From JAHQVK01 sp036788295 (GTDB lineage: Bacteria > Myxococcota > Kuafuiibacteriia > Kuafuiibacteriales > Kuafuiibacteriaceae): 64,000 nt of DNA. Below the pieces are notes generated by a model. It was given only the letters and a program-made list of their open reading frames with translations. It did not search any database and was not told the origin of the DNA. The stretch spans positions 1-64,000 of the forward strand of contig DAIQNR010000020.1 in NCBI GenBank assembly GCA_036788295.1. The letters run 5' to 3'. Below, in pieces: positions 15,927 through 26,456 of the stretch. Every line of letters starts with the position of its first letter. Within the stretch, counting starts at the first letter, position 1. Made by a program: the position numbers and the translations under genes.

Positions 15927-18242
15927 TCAAACCGATGCGGGCGTGGGGATGGTCTCCGAGTCGGGCCCGGCGGTGCCGTCCAGTTCGGAGAACGCCATCG
16001 TCAGCTTCTCATTGGCCTCGTCCACGTCGATCTCGACGTGGCCGCCGTTCACGAGCCGGCCGAACAAGATCTCGTCCGCGAGCGGCCGTTTGATCTCGTT
16101 TTGGATGACCCGGGCCATGGGCCGGGCCCCGTACTCCCGCGAGTAACCCTTGGCCGCGAGCCACTCCCGAGCCTCGGGGGTCAGATCGATGGTGACCTTC
16201 TTCTCGGCGAGCAGCACGTCGAGCTCGCTCACGAACTTGTCCACGACCATCGAGATGACTTCGCTCGGAAGCTGGCCGAACTGGATCACCGCGTCGAGGC
16301 GGTTGCGGAACTCGGGGGAGAACACCCGCTCGAGCGCCTTGTCCGACGACGCCACCTCGCCCTCTCGGGAGAAACCGATCTTCGCTTGGGCGATCTCGCG
16401 GGCTCCGGCGTTCGTGGTCATGATGAGAATGACGTGCCGGAAGTCGGCCTGCCGACCGTTGTTGTCGGTCAGGGTCGCGTGATCCATGACCTGCAACAGG
16501 ACGTTGTAGATGTCCGGGTGCGCCTTCTCGATCTCGTCGAGCAGCAGGACCGAGTGGGGCGTCTTTCGCACCGCATCGGTCAGGAGTCCGCCCTGGTCGA
16601 ACCCGACGTACCCAGGCGGCGCCCCGATGAGCCGCGAGACCGTGTGCTTCTCCATGTACTCCGACATGTCGAAGCGCACGAACTCGACGCCCAGGACCCG
16701 GGCGAGCTGCTTGGCGAGCTCGGTCTTGCCCACCCCGGTCGGTCCAGCGAACAGGAAGCTGCCGACCGGCTTGTCCGGGGCACCGAGACCGGAGCGGTTG
16801 AGCTTGATGGCCTGCGACACCGAGTCGACCGCCAGATCCTGGCCGAAGATGGACAGCTTGAGCTGTTTGGCGAGGCTCGCGAGCGTGCTCCGGTCGTCGG
16901 AGGACACGCTCTTCGGCGGGATTTGGGCCATCTTGGCCACGATCGCCTCGATGTCTTCCGGCTCGATCTTCACCTTTCGCTCCCCGACCGGACGCAGCCG
17001 CTGGGCCGCGCCGGCCTCGTCGATCACGTCGATCGCCTTGTCGGGAAGAAAGCGCTCGTTGATGTGCTTGCTCGACAGCTCGGCCGCCGACTCGAGCGCG
17101 GCGTCGGTGTACGTCACCCCGTGGTGCTCTTCGTACCGGGGCGCGAGCCCACGAAGGATCTGGACCGTCTCCTCCGTGGTCGGCTCCCGGACCGTGATCT
17201 TCTGGAACCGCCTCGCGAGGGCGTGATCCTTCTCGATCGAAGCCTTGAAGTCCTTGTGGGTCGTGCTCCCGATGCACCGCAGCTCGCCGTTTTGCAGGGC
17301 GGGCTTGATGAGATTCGCGGCGTCGAGCGAGCCGTCCTGGGTTGCCCCGGCGCCGACGACGGTGTGAATCTCGTCGATGAACAGGATCGCTCCGGGGATG
17401 CGCTTCACTTCGGCGAGCACGCCCTTGAGCCGCTCCTCGAAGTCGCCCCGGAACTTCGTCCCGGCGAGCAGCGCCCCCATGTCCAGGCTGAAGATTCGGG
17501 AGTCGTTGAGCAGCTCGGGGACCTGGCCGTCGTGGATGCGCAGGGCGAGCCCTTCGGCCAGCGCGGTTTTGCCCACCCCCGGATCTCCGACGAAGATCGG
17601 GTTGTTCTTTCGCCGCCGGCACAGCACCTGGAGCGTCCGCTCGAGCTCCTTGTCCCGGCCGATGAGAGGGTCGATCTTGCCCGCGGCGGCCATGGCGACC
17701 AGGTCGGTCGCGAAGGACTCGAGCGGGGTCTTCTCCTTCTCTTCTTTGGGCACGGCCGGCCCAGCCGTCTCCTCGAACCCTGCGCCCTCGTCGTCGACCG
17801 GCTCCCGGACCTTGGCGATCCCGTGGGAGATGTACCGCACCACGTCGAGGCGGGTGATGTCCTGCTTCTGCATCAGGTGCACCGCGTAGCTGTCGCTCTC
17901 GCGGAAGAAGGCGACGAGCAGGTTGCTGCTGTCCATCACCGTCTTCCCCGACGACTGCACGTGCATCACCGCTCGCTGGAACACCCGCTGAAAGGCGAGC
18001 GTCTGCTGGGGGTCCTGTTCGATCCCCTCGGCCAGAGAAGGCATGTTGTGGTCGAAGAACTCCTCGAGGTCGGCCCGAAGCTGCTTCAGGTCCCCCCCGC
18101 ACGCGAGGAGGATCTTCTTGCCGTTCGGATCATCGAGCAGGGCGTACAGCACGTGTTCGAGGGTGACGAACTCGTGCCGCTTTTTCAGCGCCTCGTTGAA
18201 GGCGGTGGCGAGGGTGTCCTTGAGCTCCTGCGAATACTCCAT
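15927..18242 (-). CDS. clpA: ATP-dependent Clp protease ATP-binding subunit ClpA
   Basis: This 771-residue Hsp100 unfoldase has an N-terminal double Clp-N domain (about 1-140), a D1 AAA+ module (GDPGVGKTALAEGL; Walker B LFIDEIHT) and a D2 module (GPTGVGKTELAKQL; LLLDEIEKAHPD). It lacks the long coiled coil of ClpB, which identifies ClpA/ClpC-type subunits, and its length fits ClpA. It unfolds substrates for the ClpP peptidase. The gene follows clpS with 3 nt between them, the usual adaptor-unfoldase pairing. clpP is not in the window. Confidence 0.95.
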   Translation of the reverse strand: MEYSQELKDTLATAFNEALKKRHEFVTLEHVLYALLDDPNGKKILLACGGDLKQLRADLEEFFDHNMPSLAEGIEQDPQQTLAFQRVFQRAVMHVQSSGKTVMDSSNLLVAFFRESDSYAVHLMQKQDITRLDVVRYISHGIAKVREPVDDEGAGFEETAGPAVPKEEKEKTPLESFATDLVAMAAAGKIDPLIGRDKELERTLQVLCRRRKNNPIFVGDPGVGKTALAEGLALRIHDGQVPELLNDSRIFSLDMGALLAGTKFRGDFEERLKGVLAEVKRIPGAILFIDEIHTVVGAGATQDGSLDAANLIKPALQNGELRCIGSTTHKDFKASIEKDHALARRFQKITVREPTTEETVQILRGLAPRYEEHHGVTYTDAALESAAELSSKHINERFLPDKAIDVIDEAGAAQRLRPVGERKVKIEPEDIEAIVAKMAQIPPKSVSSDDRSTLASLAKQLKLSIFGQDLAVDSVSQAIKLNRSGLGAPDKPVGSFLFAGPTGVGKTELAKQLARVLGVEFVRFDMSEYMEKHTVSRLIGAPPGYVGFDQGGLLTDAVRKTPHSVLLLDEIEKAHPDIYNVLLQVMDHATLTDNNGRQADFRHVILIMTTNAGAREIAQAKIGFSREGEVASSDKALERVFSPEFRNRLDAVIQFGQLPSEVISMVVDKFVSELDVLLAEKKVTIDLTPEAREWLAAKGYSREYGARPMARVIQNEIKRPLADEILFGRLVNGGHVEIDVDEANEKLTMAFSELDGTAGPDSETIPTPASV

Positions 18243-18245
18243 GGT

Positions 18246-18569
18246 TCAGACCGGCTCGTACGTCACTTCCAGCGGGAATTCGTTCTTGCGAGCGAGCGCG
18301 AGGGTCTGCGCGACCTTCGTCTCGGCGATCTCCTTCGTGTAGACCCCAGCGACACCCACCCCGTTCTTGTGGACGTGCATCATGATCTCGAAGGCGCTCG
18401 CCTCGCTATGGTGAAAGAGGGTCACGAGGACCGAAATGACGAACTCCATCGTGGTGTAGTCGTCATTGTGGAACAGCACCTTGTACATCGGAGGCTTTTG
18501 GGTCGCCTCCTCCGTTCGGGTGACGGTCTCGGTTCCGCCGCTCGTCCCTGCTCCGCGTTTGGTCGACAT
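18246..18569 (-). CDS. clpS: ClpS N-end rule adaptor
   Basis: This 107-residue protein has a flexible N-terminal tail (about 1-27) and the ClpS core. The conserved YKVLFHNDDYTTMEFVI segment and the MMHVHKNG stretch shape the hydrophobic pocket that binds N-terminal Phe, Tyr, Trp or Leu. ClpS delivers N-degron substrates to ClpA. Its position directly upstream of clpA supports the assignment. Confidence 0.95.
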   Translation of the reverse strand: MSTKRGAGTSGGTETVTRTEEATQKPPMYKVLFHNDDYTTMEFVISVLVTLFHHSEASAFEIMMHVHKNGVGVAGVYTKEIAETKVAQTLALARKNEFPLEVTYEPV

Positions 18570-18634
18570 CGGGCGTCTCGGACCCTAGCCCAGGCGCCGG
18601 CGCGAATGAAGCGCGGCCCGACGGCAAGCGCCCA

Positions 18635-19420
18635 TCACCGTCCACCGAATCGCGGCGGGCGCCGCTCGAGGAACGCGGCGACGCCCTCTTTGCCGTCCTC
18701 GCTCCCGCACAAACCGGCGATCGAGCGCGCCTCGAGCTCGGCCTGGCTCTCGAGCGGCCGGCCGAAGCTCTCGATGAGCAGCCGCTTGGTCGCCCCGTAC
18801 GCGAGCGTCGGTCCGGCCGCGAGCCGCGCTGCCGCCTGCTCCGCTTCGGCGAGCAGCTCTTGGTCAGGGTAAACCTCAGTGAACAAACCCCACGCCCGCG
18901 CCTCCTCCGCCGACAAGACCCGGTCGGTGAAGAGCAGCTCCTGCGCTCGCCGAAGGCCCACCAGCCTGGGGAGCAGCCACGTGGAGGCGCCGTCGGGGGA
19001 CAGGCCCACCTTGGCGTACCCGAAGGTCAGCTTCGCCGAGGCCGCGGCGAGCACCAAATCCCCGCACAGCGCGAGCGGCACCCCGCCCCCCGCCACCGTC
19101 CCGTTGACCGCCACCACCACCGGGGCGTCCATCCGGCAAAAGCGCGCCACCGCGGCGTGGATGTGGAGCGCCGTGTCGGCGAGCCGCCGGCCCATGCCCG
19201 ACCCGGCGGCAGCGAATTCGGCCAGGTCTCCCCCCGTCGAGAAGAAGCGCCCGGTCCCGGTGAGCAGCACCGCCCGGACGTCGGGGTCGTGGTCGCAGCG
19301 CCCGGCGATCTCGCACAGCTCTTCGGCCAACCGGGGGCTGTAGGCGTTCGCCTTCGGCCGATCGAGCACGATGACCCCCACCCCGCCCCGGACCTCGAAG
19401 CGCACCGAACGAGCTTCCAT
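18635..19420 (-). CDS. Enoyl-CoA hydratase/isomerase family protein
   Basis: This 261-residue crotonase-fold protein shows the oxyanion-hole segments FSTGGDLAEFAAAG and NGTVAGGGVPLALCGDLVLAA, with KVGLSPDGASTW in the second half. Conserved acidic residues needed for hydration are not fully conserved at the expected places: the second catalytic position reads SPDGAST, so it may be an isomerase or another crotonase-type enzyme. The C-terminus ends FLERRPPRFGGR, typical of the family. It is encoded upstream of clpS on the same strand and has no beta-oxidation neighbours. Confidence 0.85.
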   Translation of the reverse strand: MEARSVRFEVRGGVGVIVLDRPKANAYSPRLAEELCEIAGRCDHDPDVRAVLLTGTGRFFSTGGDLAEFAAAGSGMGRRLADTALHIHAAVARFCRMDAPVVVAVNGTVAGGGVPLALCGDLVLAAASAKLTFGYAKVGLSPDGASTWLLPRLVGLRRAQELLFTDRVLSAEEARAWGLFTEVYPDQELLAEAEQAAARLAAGPTLAYGATKRLLIESFGRPLESQAELEARSIAGLCGSEDGKEGVAAFLERRPPRFGGR

Positions 19421-19512
19421 CTCTCGATGCTCGGCCGGTCGGCCGCCGGACGCAAGGCTCGGGTTCTCCCGGGGGGTGTTCCAAACGCCCGGCGCTTGTT
19501 AGCTCCCGGTGG

Positions 19513-21549
19513 GTGCCGTTCCCACTCTTCCTTGCGCTGCTCGGGCAAGTTGGGACCTCGAGTACGGTCGAGCCGGTGCAAGCCGTGGTGGTCACCGGCA
19601 GCAGGACCGAAGAACCGCTGCCCGCCACCCCGTTTTCGGCATCGGTGCTGACCACCGCCGACATCGGCGCCGGGCGCCCTACCCTCAGCCTCGGCGAGAG
19701 CCTCGCCCAGGTGCCGGGCGTGTTCGTCAGCTCGAGGGGCAACTACGCCCAGGACAGCCGGCTGTCGATCCGCGGCTTCGGGGGCCGCGCCGCCTTCGGG
19801 GTCCGAGGCATTCGCGTGGTCATAGACGGGATTCCCCTCACCCTTCCCGACGGGCAGACCCCGATCGACCTCGTGGACCTCGCCAACGTGGGCCGGATCG
19901 AGGTCCTCCGGGGTCCGGCCGGCAGCCTCTACGGAAACGCGGCCGGAGGCGTGCTCTCCATCGAGTCGAAGCTGGCCCCCGCGACGCCCCGGGCCGAGGT
20001 CTTCAACTTGGTGGGCGCGTTCGAGACCTGGAAGCTGGCCGCCTCCGGGCAAGGTCGGTTTGGCGGCACCGACGTGTCCGTCTTCGCGTCTCGCACCGAG
20101 ACCGGCGGCTACCGGGAGCAGTCGGGGACCGAACGGATCGCCGCGCAGGCGCGGACGGTGACCCGGATCGCGGACGGGGTGCGGTGGATGAACGTCGTCC
20201 ACTACAACCAGATCCCGTTCGCGGAGGACCCGGGTGGACTCACGCCCGAAGACTTCGATTCGGCCCCCCGCTCGGCGGCCGGACCCAACCGCCAGTTCGC
20301 CACGGGGGAGACCTCGAGCCAGCTCCAGCTCGGCAGCCGCCTCGTCGCCGACGCCGGCCGCCACCACCGGTTCGAGCTGAGCGGCCACGCCGGGATCCGC
20401 GACTTCGTGAACGCGATCCCGGCCCGGACGGTGGCCTTCACCCGCAACTTCTTCGGGGGCCTGCTCGTGTACCGCTGGCAGGAGCCGACCTGGCTCCACG
20501 GCCACCGGCTGGCGATCGGCGGCGAGGTCCAGGCTCAGGTCGACAGGCGGAGCAACCAGGGCAACCGGGGGGGCCGACCGGACGGCCGGGTGCTGCTGCT
20601 GCAAGACGAGCAGGCCGTCGCGCTCGGGGCGTTCGCGCAAGAGAGCTTGACCCTCTTCGATGGCTTCTCGGTGCTGGCGAGCGCCCGCTACGACCGCACC
20701 GATTTCGAGCTGTCCGACGACCTGAGAGACGCCCGCGACACCTCGGGGCAGCGCAGCTTCGATCAGCTGACCGCGCAGGCTGGGTTGTCGGTCCGGCCCT
20801 CGGCCTGGTTCGACGGACCGTCCGCGCCCTTGGACCTCGAGCTGTTCGGGAACGTGGCCCAGGCCTTCGAGACCCCCACCCTGACCGAGCTCGTGAACTC
20901 AGCCCCGGACGGCGGGCTGTCGCCGAGCCTCGACGCCCAAAAAGCCCTGTCCTACGAGGCCGGAGCTCGACTTCGGGCGCCCGGCTTCGCCGCCGAGGCC
21001 GTCGGCTTCTACCTCGACATCGAGGACGAGCTGGTGCCGGGCGAAGACGAGCTGAACCGGACGATCTTCACCAACGCGGGCGCCTCCCGCCGCGCTGGCG
21101 CCGAGCTCTCCGTGCGGTGGCAGGCGGCGCGGCAGCTCGAGCTGCTCGGCGCCTACACTTGGCTGCTCGCCACCTACGAGGACGAGGGGCGCGCGGGCAA
21201 GCTCCTGCCCGGTTTGCCCGAGCACCGCTTGTTCGGGCGGGCCCGTTACGACGATGGGCGCATCCACGCCACGTTCGAGCTCGAGTGGGTGGACGAGCGC
21301 TTCGCCGACGACGCGAACCTCGTCGCTTCCCCCGCCTACGCCCTCGCCGAGCTGCGGGTCGGCCTTCGCTTCGCGCTCGGTCCGGAGTGGACCGGCGACC
21401 TCGTCGTCGGAGCGAGAAACCTCTTCGACGTCCCCTACGCCGACGGAATCCGCCCCAACGCGTTCGGACGCCGCTACTTCGAGTCCGGAGCGCCGCTGAA
21501 CCTCTTCGGCGCGCTCACCGTGACCTTCGACGCGCTCGACCGCTTCTGA
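19513..21549 (+). CDS. TonB-dependent outer-membrane receptor
   Basis: This 678-residue receptor has a short signal peptide from a GTG start, a TonB-box-like segment (VQAVVVTGSR), a plug domain (RIEVLRGPAGSLYGNAAGG is classic) and a C-terminal beta-barrel ending in Phe (VTFDALDRF). Such proteins import siderophores, vitamins or metal chelates, using energy from TonB-ExbB-ExbD. The surrounding genes give no hint of substrate; the nearest TonB system in the window is at 41-43 kb. Confidence 0.9.
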   Translation: MPFPLFLALLGQVGTSSTVEPVQAVVVTGSRTEEPLPATPFSASVLTTADIGAGRPTLSLGESLAQVPGVFVSSRGNYAQDSRLSIRGFGGRAAFGVRGIRVVIDGIPLTLPDGQTPIDLVDLANVGRIEVLRGPAGSLYGNAAGGVLSIESKLAPATPRAEVFNLVGAFETWKLAASGQGRFGGTDVSVFASRTETGGYREQSGTERIAAQARTVTRIADGVRWMNVVHYNQIPFAEDPGGLTPEDFDSAPRSAAGPNRQFATGETSSQLQLGSRLVADAGRHHRFELSGHAGIRDFVNAIPARTVAFTRNFFGGLLVYRWQEPTWLHGHRLAIGGEVQAQVDRRSNQGNRGGRPDGRVLLLQDEQAVALGAFAQESLTLFDGFSVLASARYDRTDFELSDDLRDARDTSGQRSFDQLTAQAGLSVRPSAWFDGPSAPLDLELFGNVAQAFETPTLTELVNSAPDGGLSPSLDAQKALSYEAGARLRAPGFAAEAVGFYLDIEDELVPGEDELNRTIFTNAGASRRAGAELSVRWQAARQLELLGAYTWLLATYEDEGRAGKLLPGLPEHRLFGRARYDDGRIHATFELEWVDERFADDANLVASPAYALAELRVGLRFALGPEWTGDLVVGARNLFDVPYADGIRPNAFGRRYFESGAPLNLFGALTVTFDALDRF

Positions 21550-21600
21550 CGAGCGACGGCGCTTGCCCAATGGCCGCGGCGGGCGTACCCGCGGCTGTTC

Positions 21601-23109
21601 ATGAGCGCATCGGATCCTTTCGACGTCCTGCCTCCCCCGATCGCGCTCGCCCTGCGCAAGCGGGGTTTCGAGACCCTCACCGCCGTGCAGCTGTCGGTGA
21701 TCACTGAAGACCCGGCGATCCACGACCTCCGCATCTCATCCAAGACCGGCTCGGGAAAGACGGTGGCGCTCGGTCTCGCCATCGCCCGGACGCTCGAAGC
21801 CGAAGACCCGAGCCGGGTCGGGCCCCGAGCGCTGGTGCTCGCCCCGACCCGGGAGCTGGCCGCGCAGGTCGCGCAGGAGCTCGGCTCCCTGTTCTCCGAG
21901 ACCCCCGGGGTCGAAGTGCAGGTGGTGACCGGCGGCACCGACCCGGTACGGGAGCGGCGGGCCCTCCGCAGCCGCCCGGACGTCTTGGTCGCCACACCGG
22001 GCCGGCTGATCGATCACGTCGATCACAACGGGCTCGACCTGTCTTCGGTGGCCCAGGTGGTGCTCGACGAAGCCGACCAGATGCTGGACCTCGGCTTTCG
22101 CGATGAGCTCGAGTCGATCCTCGAGCGCATCCCCGAGCAGCGACGCCTCCACATGGTCTCGGCCACCTTCGCTCGCGAGGTGCTCCGCTTCGCCGACCGA
22201 AGCCAGCGGGACGTCGTCCACGTCGAGGGGACGAGGCTCGGCGAGGCGAACGAGGACATCGAGCACGTCGCCCACCTCGTCCTGCCGATCGAACGGCACG
22301 GCGCGCTCGTCAACTTGCTGCTCGCCGACCACGCCGAAGGCTCAGGGTCCTGGCTCGTGTTCGTGCGTCGCCGGGCCGACGCGGCCGAGCTGGCCGAGCT
22401 GCTCGTCGAAGACGGGTTCTCGGCGATGCCGTTCTCCGGCGACCTGTCGCAAGTGCAGCGAGACCGCACGCTCGGCGCGTTTCGCCGCGGCCTCGTCAAG
22501 GTGCTGGTCGCCACCGACGTCGCCGCCCGCGGCATCGACGTGCAGGACATCTCCACCGTCGTGCACTTCGACCTTCCGACCGACGCGGAGGCTCTGACCC
22601 ACCGCTCTGGGCGCACCGGTCGGGCCGGCCAGAAGGGCCGATCGCTGCTGCTCGTTCCGCCGAGCGCAGAGCGGCGCATCCGCCAAGTGCTGCGGTCGGC
22701 GAAGGTCGAACCGAGCTGGCAACCGATCCCGGACGCCCGGCGCATCGAGAAGGCGGCGCTCAAGCGAACCCGCCGGGCGCTGCACGCCAGGCTCGACGCC
22801 GGCGAGGAGCTCGCGGCCAAGCAGCTCGAATACGCCCGCAGCCTGCTCGAGGAGCGGGACCCGGCGGTGGTGATCGCGGTGCTGCTCGACATGGCCCGCA
22901 CCGAGCTTCCCCGAGAGCCGGAGGTGGTCCGCCCGCTCGAGCCGAGGGGCGACGCGCCCCCGCCCCGCGACCGCGCCCCTCGAGCTGGGGGCCGATTCGC
23001 CGGGGGACGGCGACCGGATGGGCCGCGCGGATTCGGAGCCCCGCGGCCGGGGAGCCAAGACCGGTTTCGCCGCGACGAGCCGGCGAGGCCGGAGCGCCGC
23101 CCGAAGTGA
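21601..23109 (+). CDS. DEAD-box RNA helicase
   Basis: This 502-residue SF2 helicase has motif I (SSKTGSGKT), Ia (LAPTRELAAQ), II (VVLDEADQMLD), III (SAT), and VI (HRSGRTGRAGQKG) over residues 1-360. A C-terminal extension ends in an Arg/Gly/Pro-rich tail (about 440-502), as in RhlE/CsdA-type proteins that remodel rRNA or mRNA. The Q-motif is present in the first 30 residues. The role, ribosome assembly or cold-stress RNA turnover, cannot be separated by sequence. Confidence 0.93.
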   Translation: MSASDPFDVLPPPIALALRKRGFETLTAVQLSVITEDPAIHDLRISSKTGSGKTVALGLAIARTLEAEDPSRVGPRALVLAPTRELAAQVAQELGSLFSETPGVEVQVVTGGTDPVRERRALRSRPDVLVATPGRLIDHVDHNGLDLSSVAQVVLDEADQMLDLGFRDELESILERIPEQRRLHMVSATFAREVLRFADRSQRDVVHVEGTRLGEANEDIEHVAHLVLPIERHGALVNLLLADHAEGSGSWLVFVRRRADAAELAELLVEDGFSAMPFSGDLSQVQRDRTLGAFRRGLVKVLVATDVAARGIDVQDISTVVHFDLPTDAEALTHRSGRTGRAGQKGRSLLLVPPSAERRIRQVLRSAKVEPSWQPIPDARRIEKAALKRTRRALHARLDAGEELAAKQLEYARSLLEERDPAVVIAVLLDMARTELPREPEVVRPLEPRGDAPPPRDRAPRAGGRFAGGRRPDGPRGFGAPRPGSQDRFRRDEPARPERRPK

Positions 23110-23166
23110 GGCCCGTTCCCCGCGCCGCCGGAGCCGGCCGCGACGGGGCTTCGCCGGGGCTTTGGC

Positions 23167-24216
<1,050 letters not shown>

Positions 24217-24297
24217 GGGACGAGATGACGCCCGCGGCGCCCACCCACGGTCAAGCCGCCGAAACGGCGGCCCTGCCCGGTCCGGCACGGAGCTGCT

Positions 24298-24816
24298 ATG
24301 TTTCCCCCGTTGGGACTCCTTCAGGCCGCGGCGCGGATCGTCCACGTGCTCCTCCTCGGGGGATGGATCGGTGCGCTCGCCACCTGCGGTCTGCTCAGGC
24401 AGCGAGCGGAGTGGGTGCTCGACTCCGCGCATGCCGCCGACGCCCTCGCCCGGGACCTGATCGGGGTCATCGACGGGGTTGGGGTGCTGGCCGGGCCGGT
24501 CCTGCTCGGGAGCCTCGTGCTCGGGTGGCGCTCCTTTCAGGCTCCACTGCGAGGGCGCGCGGTCGGCATTCTCCTCGTGACCGGGCTGGCCGCGCTGTCC
24601 CGGCGATGGATCGGCCCCAGGCAGGCCGAGCTGGTGGCCGAGCTGGGCCGGCGCCTCGACGACGTGGATCTCGGCGCACCCGGCGTGGCCGAGCTGGCGC
24701 AGCTCGAGCAAGTCGGGGTCGTCCTCAGCGTCCTGCTCGCGTCGATCCTCGTGTGGCTGCTGGCGGCGGCGATCCAAGGCAGCCAGCCCCGGCGCCGCTT
24801 CGCCATCGAGCTGTGA
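24298..24816 (+). CDS. DUF4149-like membrane protein
   Basis: This 172-residue protein has four predicted membrane spans. It opens with AARIVHVLLLGGWIGAL, has an RRWIGPRQAELVAELG segment between spans three and four, and a final hydrophobic span. This order resembles DUF4149/TMEM205-type proteins of unknown function. It is monocistronic, 82 nt from trpS and 198 nt before pntAA. Confidence 0.55.
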   Translation: MFPPLGLLQAAARIVHVLLLGGWIGALATCGLLRQRAEWVLDSAHAADALARDLIGVIDGVGVLAGPVLLGSLVLGWRSFQAPLRGRAVGILLVTGLAALSRRWIGPRQAELVAELGRRLDDVDLGAPGVAELAQLEQVGVVLSVLLASILVWLLAAAIQGSQPRRRFAIEL

Positions 24817-25014
24817 GGCGCCTCGCGAAACTCCGGCGCCCCCGCCGGCCAACCGGATCGAGGCGCCCGTCGCTCGGGCCGATCGAACGGAACCGCAGCA
24901 GGGCTCGAGCGGAGCCAAGAGGACCGGATTCGCTGCGCTTCGGTGGTGCATCCCGGTCCCGGCGGTTTCGTCCTTACCCCTTGCGCTCGGTCTTCTGCCG
25001 GACCATGGAGGGGC

Positions 25015-26172
25015 ATGCGCGTGTTCGTACCCCTCGAGCGAACGCCGGGCGAAGCCCGGGTGGCGCTCGTGCCGGAGGGGGTCAAGAAACTGACGAAGGC
25101 TGGCTTCAGCGTCCGGGTCGAGACCGGCGCCGGCGCCAAAGCCCACTTCTCGGACGAGGCGTACGTCGAAGCCGGAGCGGAGGTGCTCGCGGACGCGGCG
25201 GAGGGCTTTGGTACGTCCGATGTGATCCTGAAGGTGGCGCCGTTCACCAACAGCGAGGCGCTCGGCGGCCACGAGGCCAAAGCCCTCAAGGAGGGATGCC
25301 TCGCGATCGGGTTCATGGCCCCCCATGCCAACCACGACATGGTGCGCCACCTGGTCTCGAGAAAAGTGACTTGCATGGCCATGGAGCTCGTGCCCCGAAT
25401 CACCCGGGCGCAAGGGATGGACGCCTTGTCCTCTCAAGCTTCGCTCGGGGGATACAAGGCGGTGCTGCTCGCCGCCTCCCACCTCGACAAGTACTTTCCG
25501 CTCCTCATGACCGCGGCGGGCACGATCCAGCCCGCCCGCGTCGTCATCCTCGGGGCCGGCGTGGCCGGTCTTCAGGCCTTGGCCACCGCGAAGCGGCTCG
25601 GAGCGAGGGTCGAGGTTTCCGACATCCGGCCCGAGGTCAAGGAACAGATCGAGTCGCTCGGCGGCCGCTTCATCGAGCTGCCGCTCGACGAGGTGGAGCA
25701 GGGAACCGGGGGCTACGCAAAAGAAGTCACGAAAGAGTTCCTCGAGAAGCAGCAGGCGTTGGTCGCCGACCGGCTGGCCGAGGCCGACGTGGCCATCACC
25801 ACCGCGCTCGTCCCCGGGCGGCCGGCGCCGAAGCTCATCAGCGCCGCCACCGTGGAGCGGATGCGAAAGGGCGCGGTCATCGTGGACATGGCGGTGGCCC
25901 AGGGCGGCAACTGCGAGCTGTCCGAGCGCAACCAGACCGTCGAGAAACATGGCGTCACCATCATCGGGCACGACAATCTCCCGGCTACGGTGCCCGGCGA
26001 CGCGAGCGTCATGTACTCGCGAAACGTGCTCGCGCTCCTGCTCCACCTGGCCAAGAAGGCCGAGCTGAGCCTCGACCTCGAGGAGGAGATCACGAAGGGG
26101 TCGATGCTCACCCACGCCGGGCAGATCATGCATCCGCCCACCCGCGAAACCATCGAGGGAGGAAACTCATGA
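25015..26172 (+). CDS. pntAA: NAD(P) transhydrogenase subunit alpha part 1
   Basis: This 385-residue protein is the NAD(H)-binding dI subunit of the proton-translocating transhydrogenase. It starts MRVFVPLERTPGEARVAL, has the Rossmann fingerprint VVILGAGVAGLQALATAKRLGA and the RQD-loop region (RAQGMDALSSQAS). As in alphaproteobacterial and other split forms, the alpha subunit is two genes. The stop overlaps the ATG of pntAB by 4 nt. Confidence 0.95.
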   Translation: MRVFVPLERTPGEARVALVPEGVKKLTKAGFSVRVETGAGAKAHFSDEAYVEAGAEVLADAAEGFGTSDVILKVAPFTNSEALGGHEAKALKEGCLAIGFMAPHANHDMVRHLVSRKVTCMAMELVPRITRAQGMDALSSQASLGGYKAVLLAASHLDKYFPLLMTAAGTIQPARVVILGAGVAGLQALATAKRLGARVEVSDIRPEVKEQIESLGGRFIELPLDEVEQGTGGYAKEVTKEFLEKQQALVADRLAEADVAITTALVPGRPAPKLISAATVERMRKGAVIVDMAVAQGGNCELSERNQTVEKHGVTIIGHDNLPATVPGDASVMYSRNVLALLLHLAKKAELSLDLEEEITKGSMLTHAGQIMHPPTRETIEGGNS

Positions 26173-26456
26173 TCCTTGGACCGTTCTTGGTCGGCCTCTA
26201 CGTGTTCGTGCTCGCCTGCTTCGTAGGCTTCGAGCTGATCACCAAGGTGCCGCCGACCCTGCACACCCCGTTGATGAGCGGCGCGAACGCCATCAGCGGA
26301 ATCACCATTCTCGGCGCGATCGCGGTGGCCGGTCAGTCCGACTCGATCTTCGCCGAGCTGCTCGGGACGCTCGCCGTCGCGTTCGCCACCATCAACGTGG
26401 TCGGCGGCTTCATGGTCACCGATCGCATGATGCGCATGTTCGGGAGGAAGAAGTGA
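26169..26456 (+). CDS. pntAB: NAD(P) transhydrogenase subunit alpha part 2
   Basis: This 95-residue membrane protein has three spans and forms part of the proton channel (dII) of transhydrogenase. The segment VPPTLHTPLMSGANAISGI is the strongly conserved PntAB motif. It sits between pntAA and pntB with ATGA and GTGA overlaps, so the three subunits are made in coupled fashion. Confidence 0.95.
   Translation: MILGPFLVGLYVFVLACFVGFELITKVPPTLHTPLMSGANAISGITILGAIAVAGQSDSIFAELLGTLAVAFATINVVGGFMVTDRMMRMFGRKK

Noticed and set aside
16038..18872. 944-residue plus-strand open frame
   Set aside because: It is exactly antisense to clpA and clpS, rich in Arg/His/Leu, and is a by-product of high GC content.
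24217..26133. Long N-terminal extension of trpS on the minus strand
   Set aside because: It is antisense to the pntAA and DUF4149-like genes and has no protein-like composition. The real trpS start is ATG 24216.
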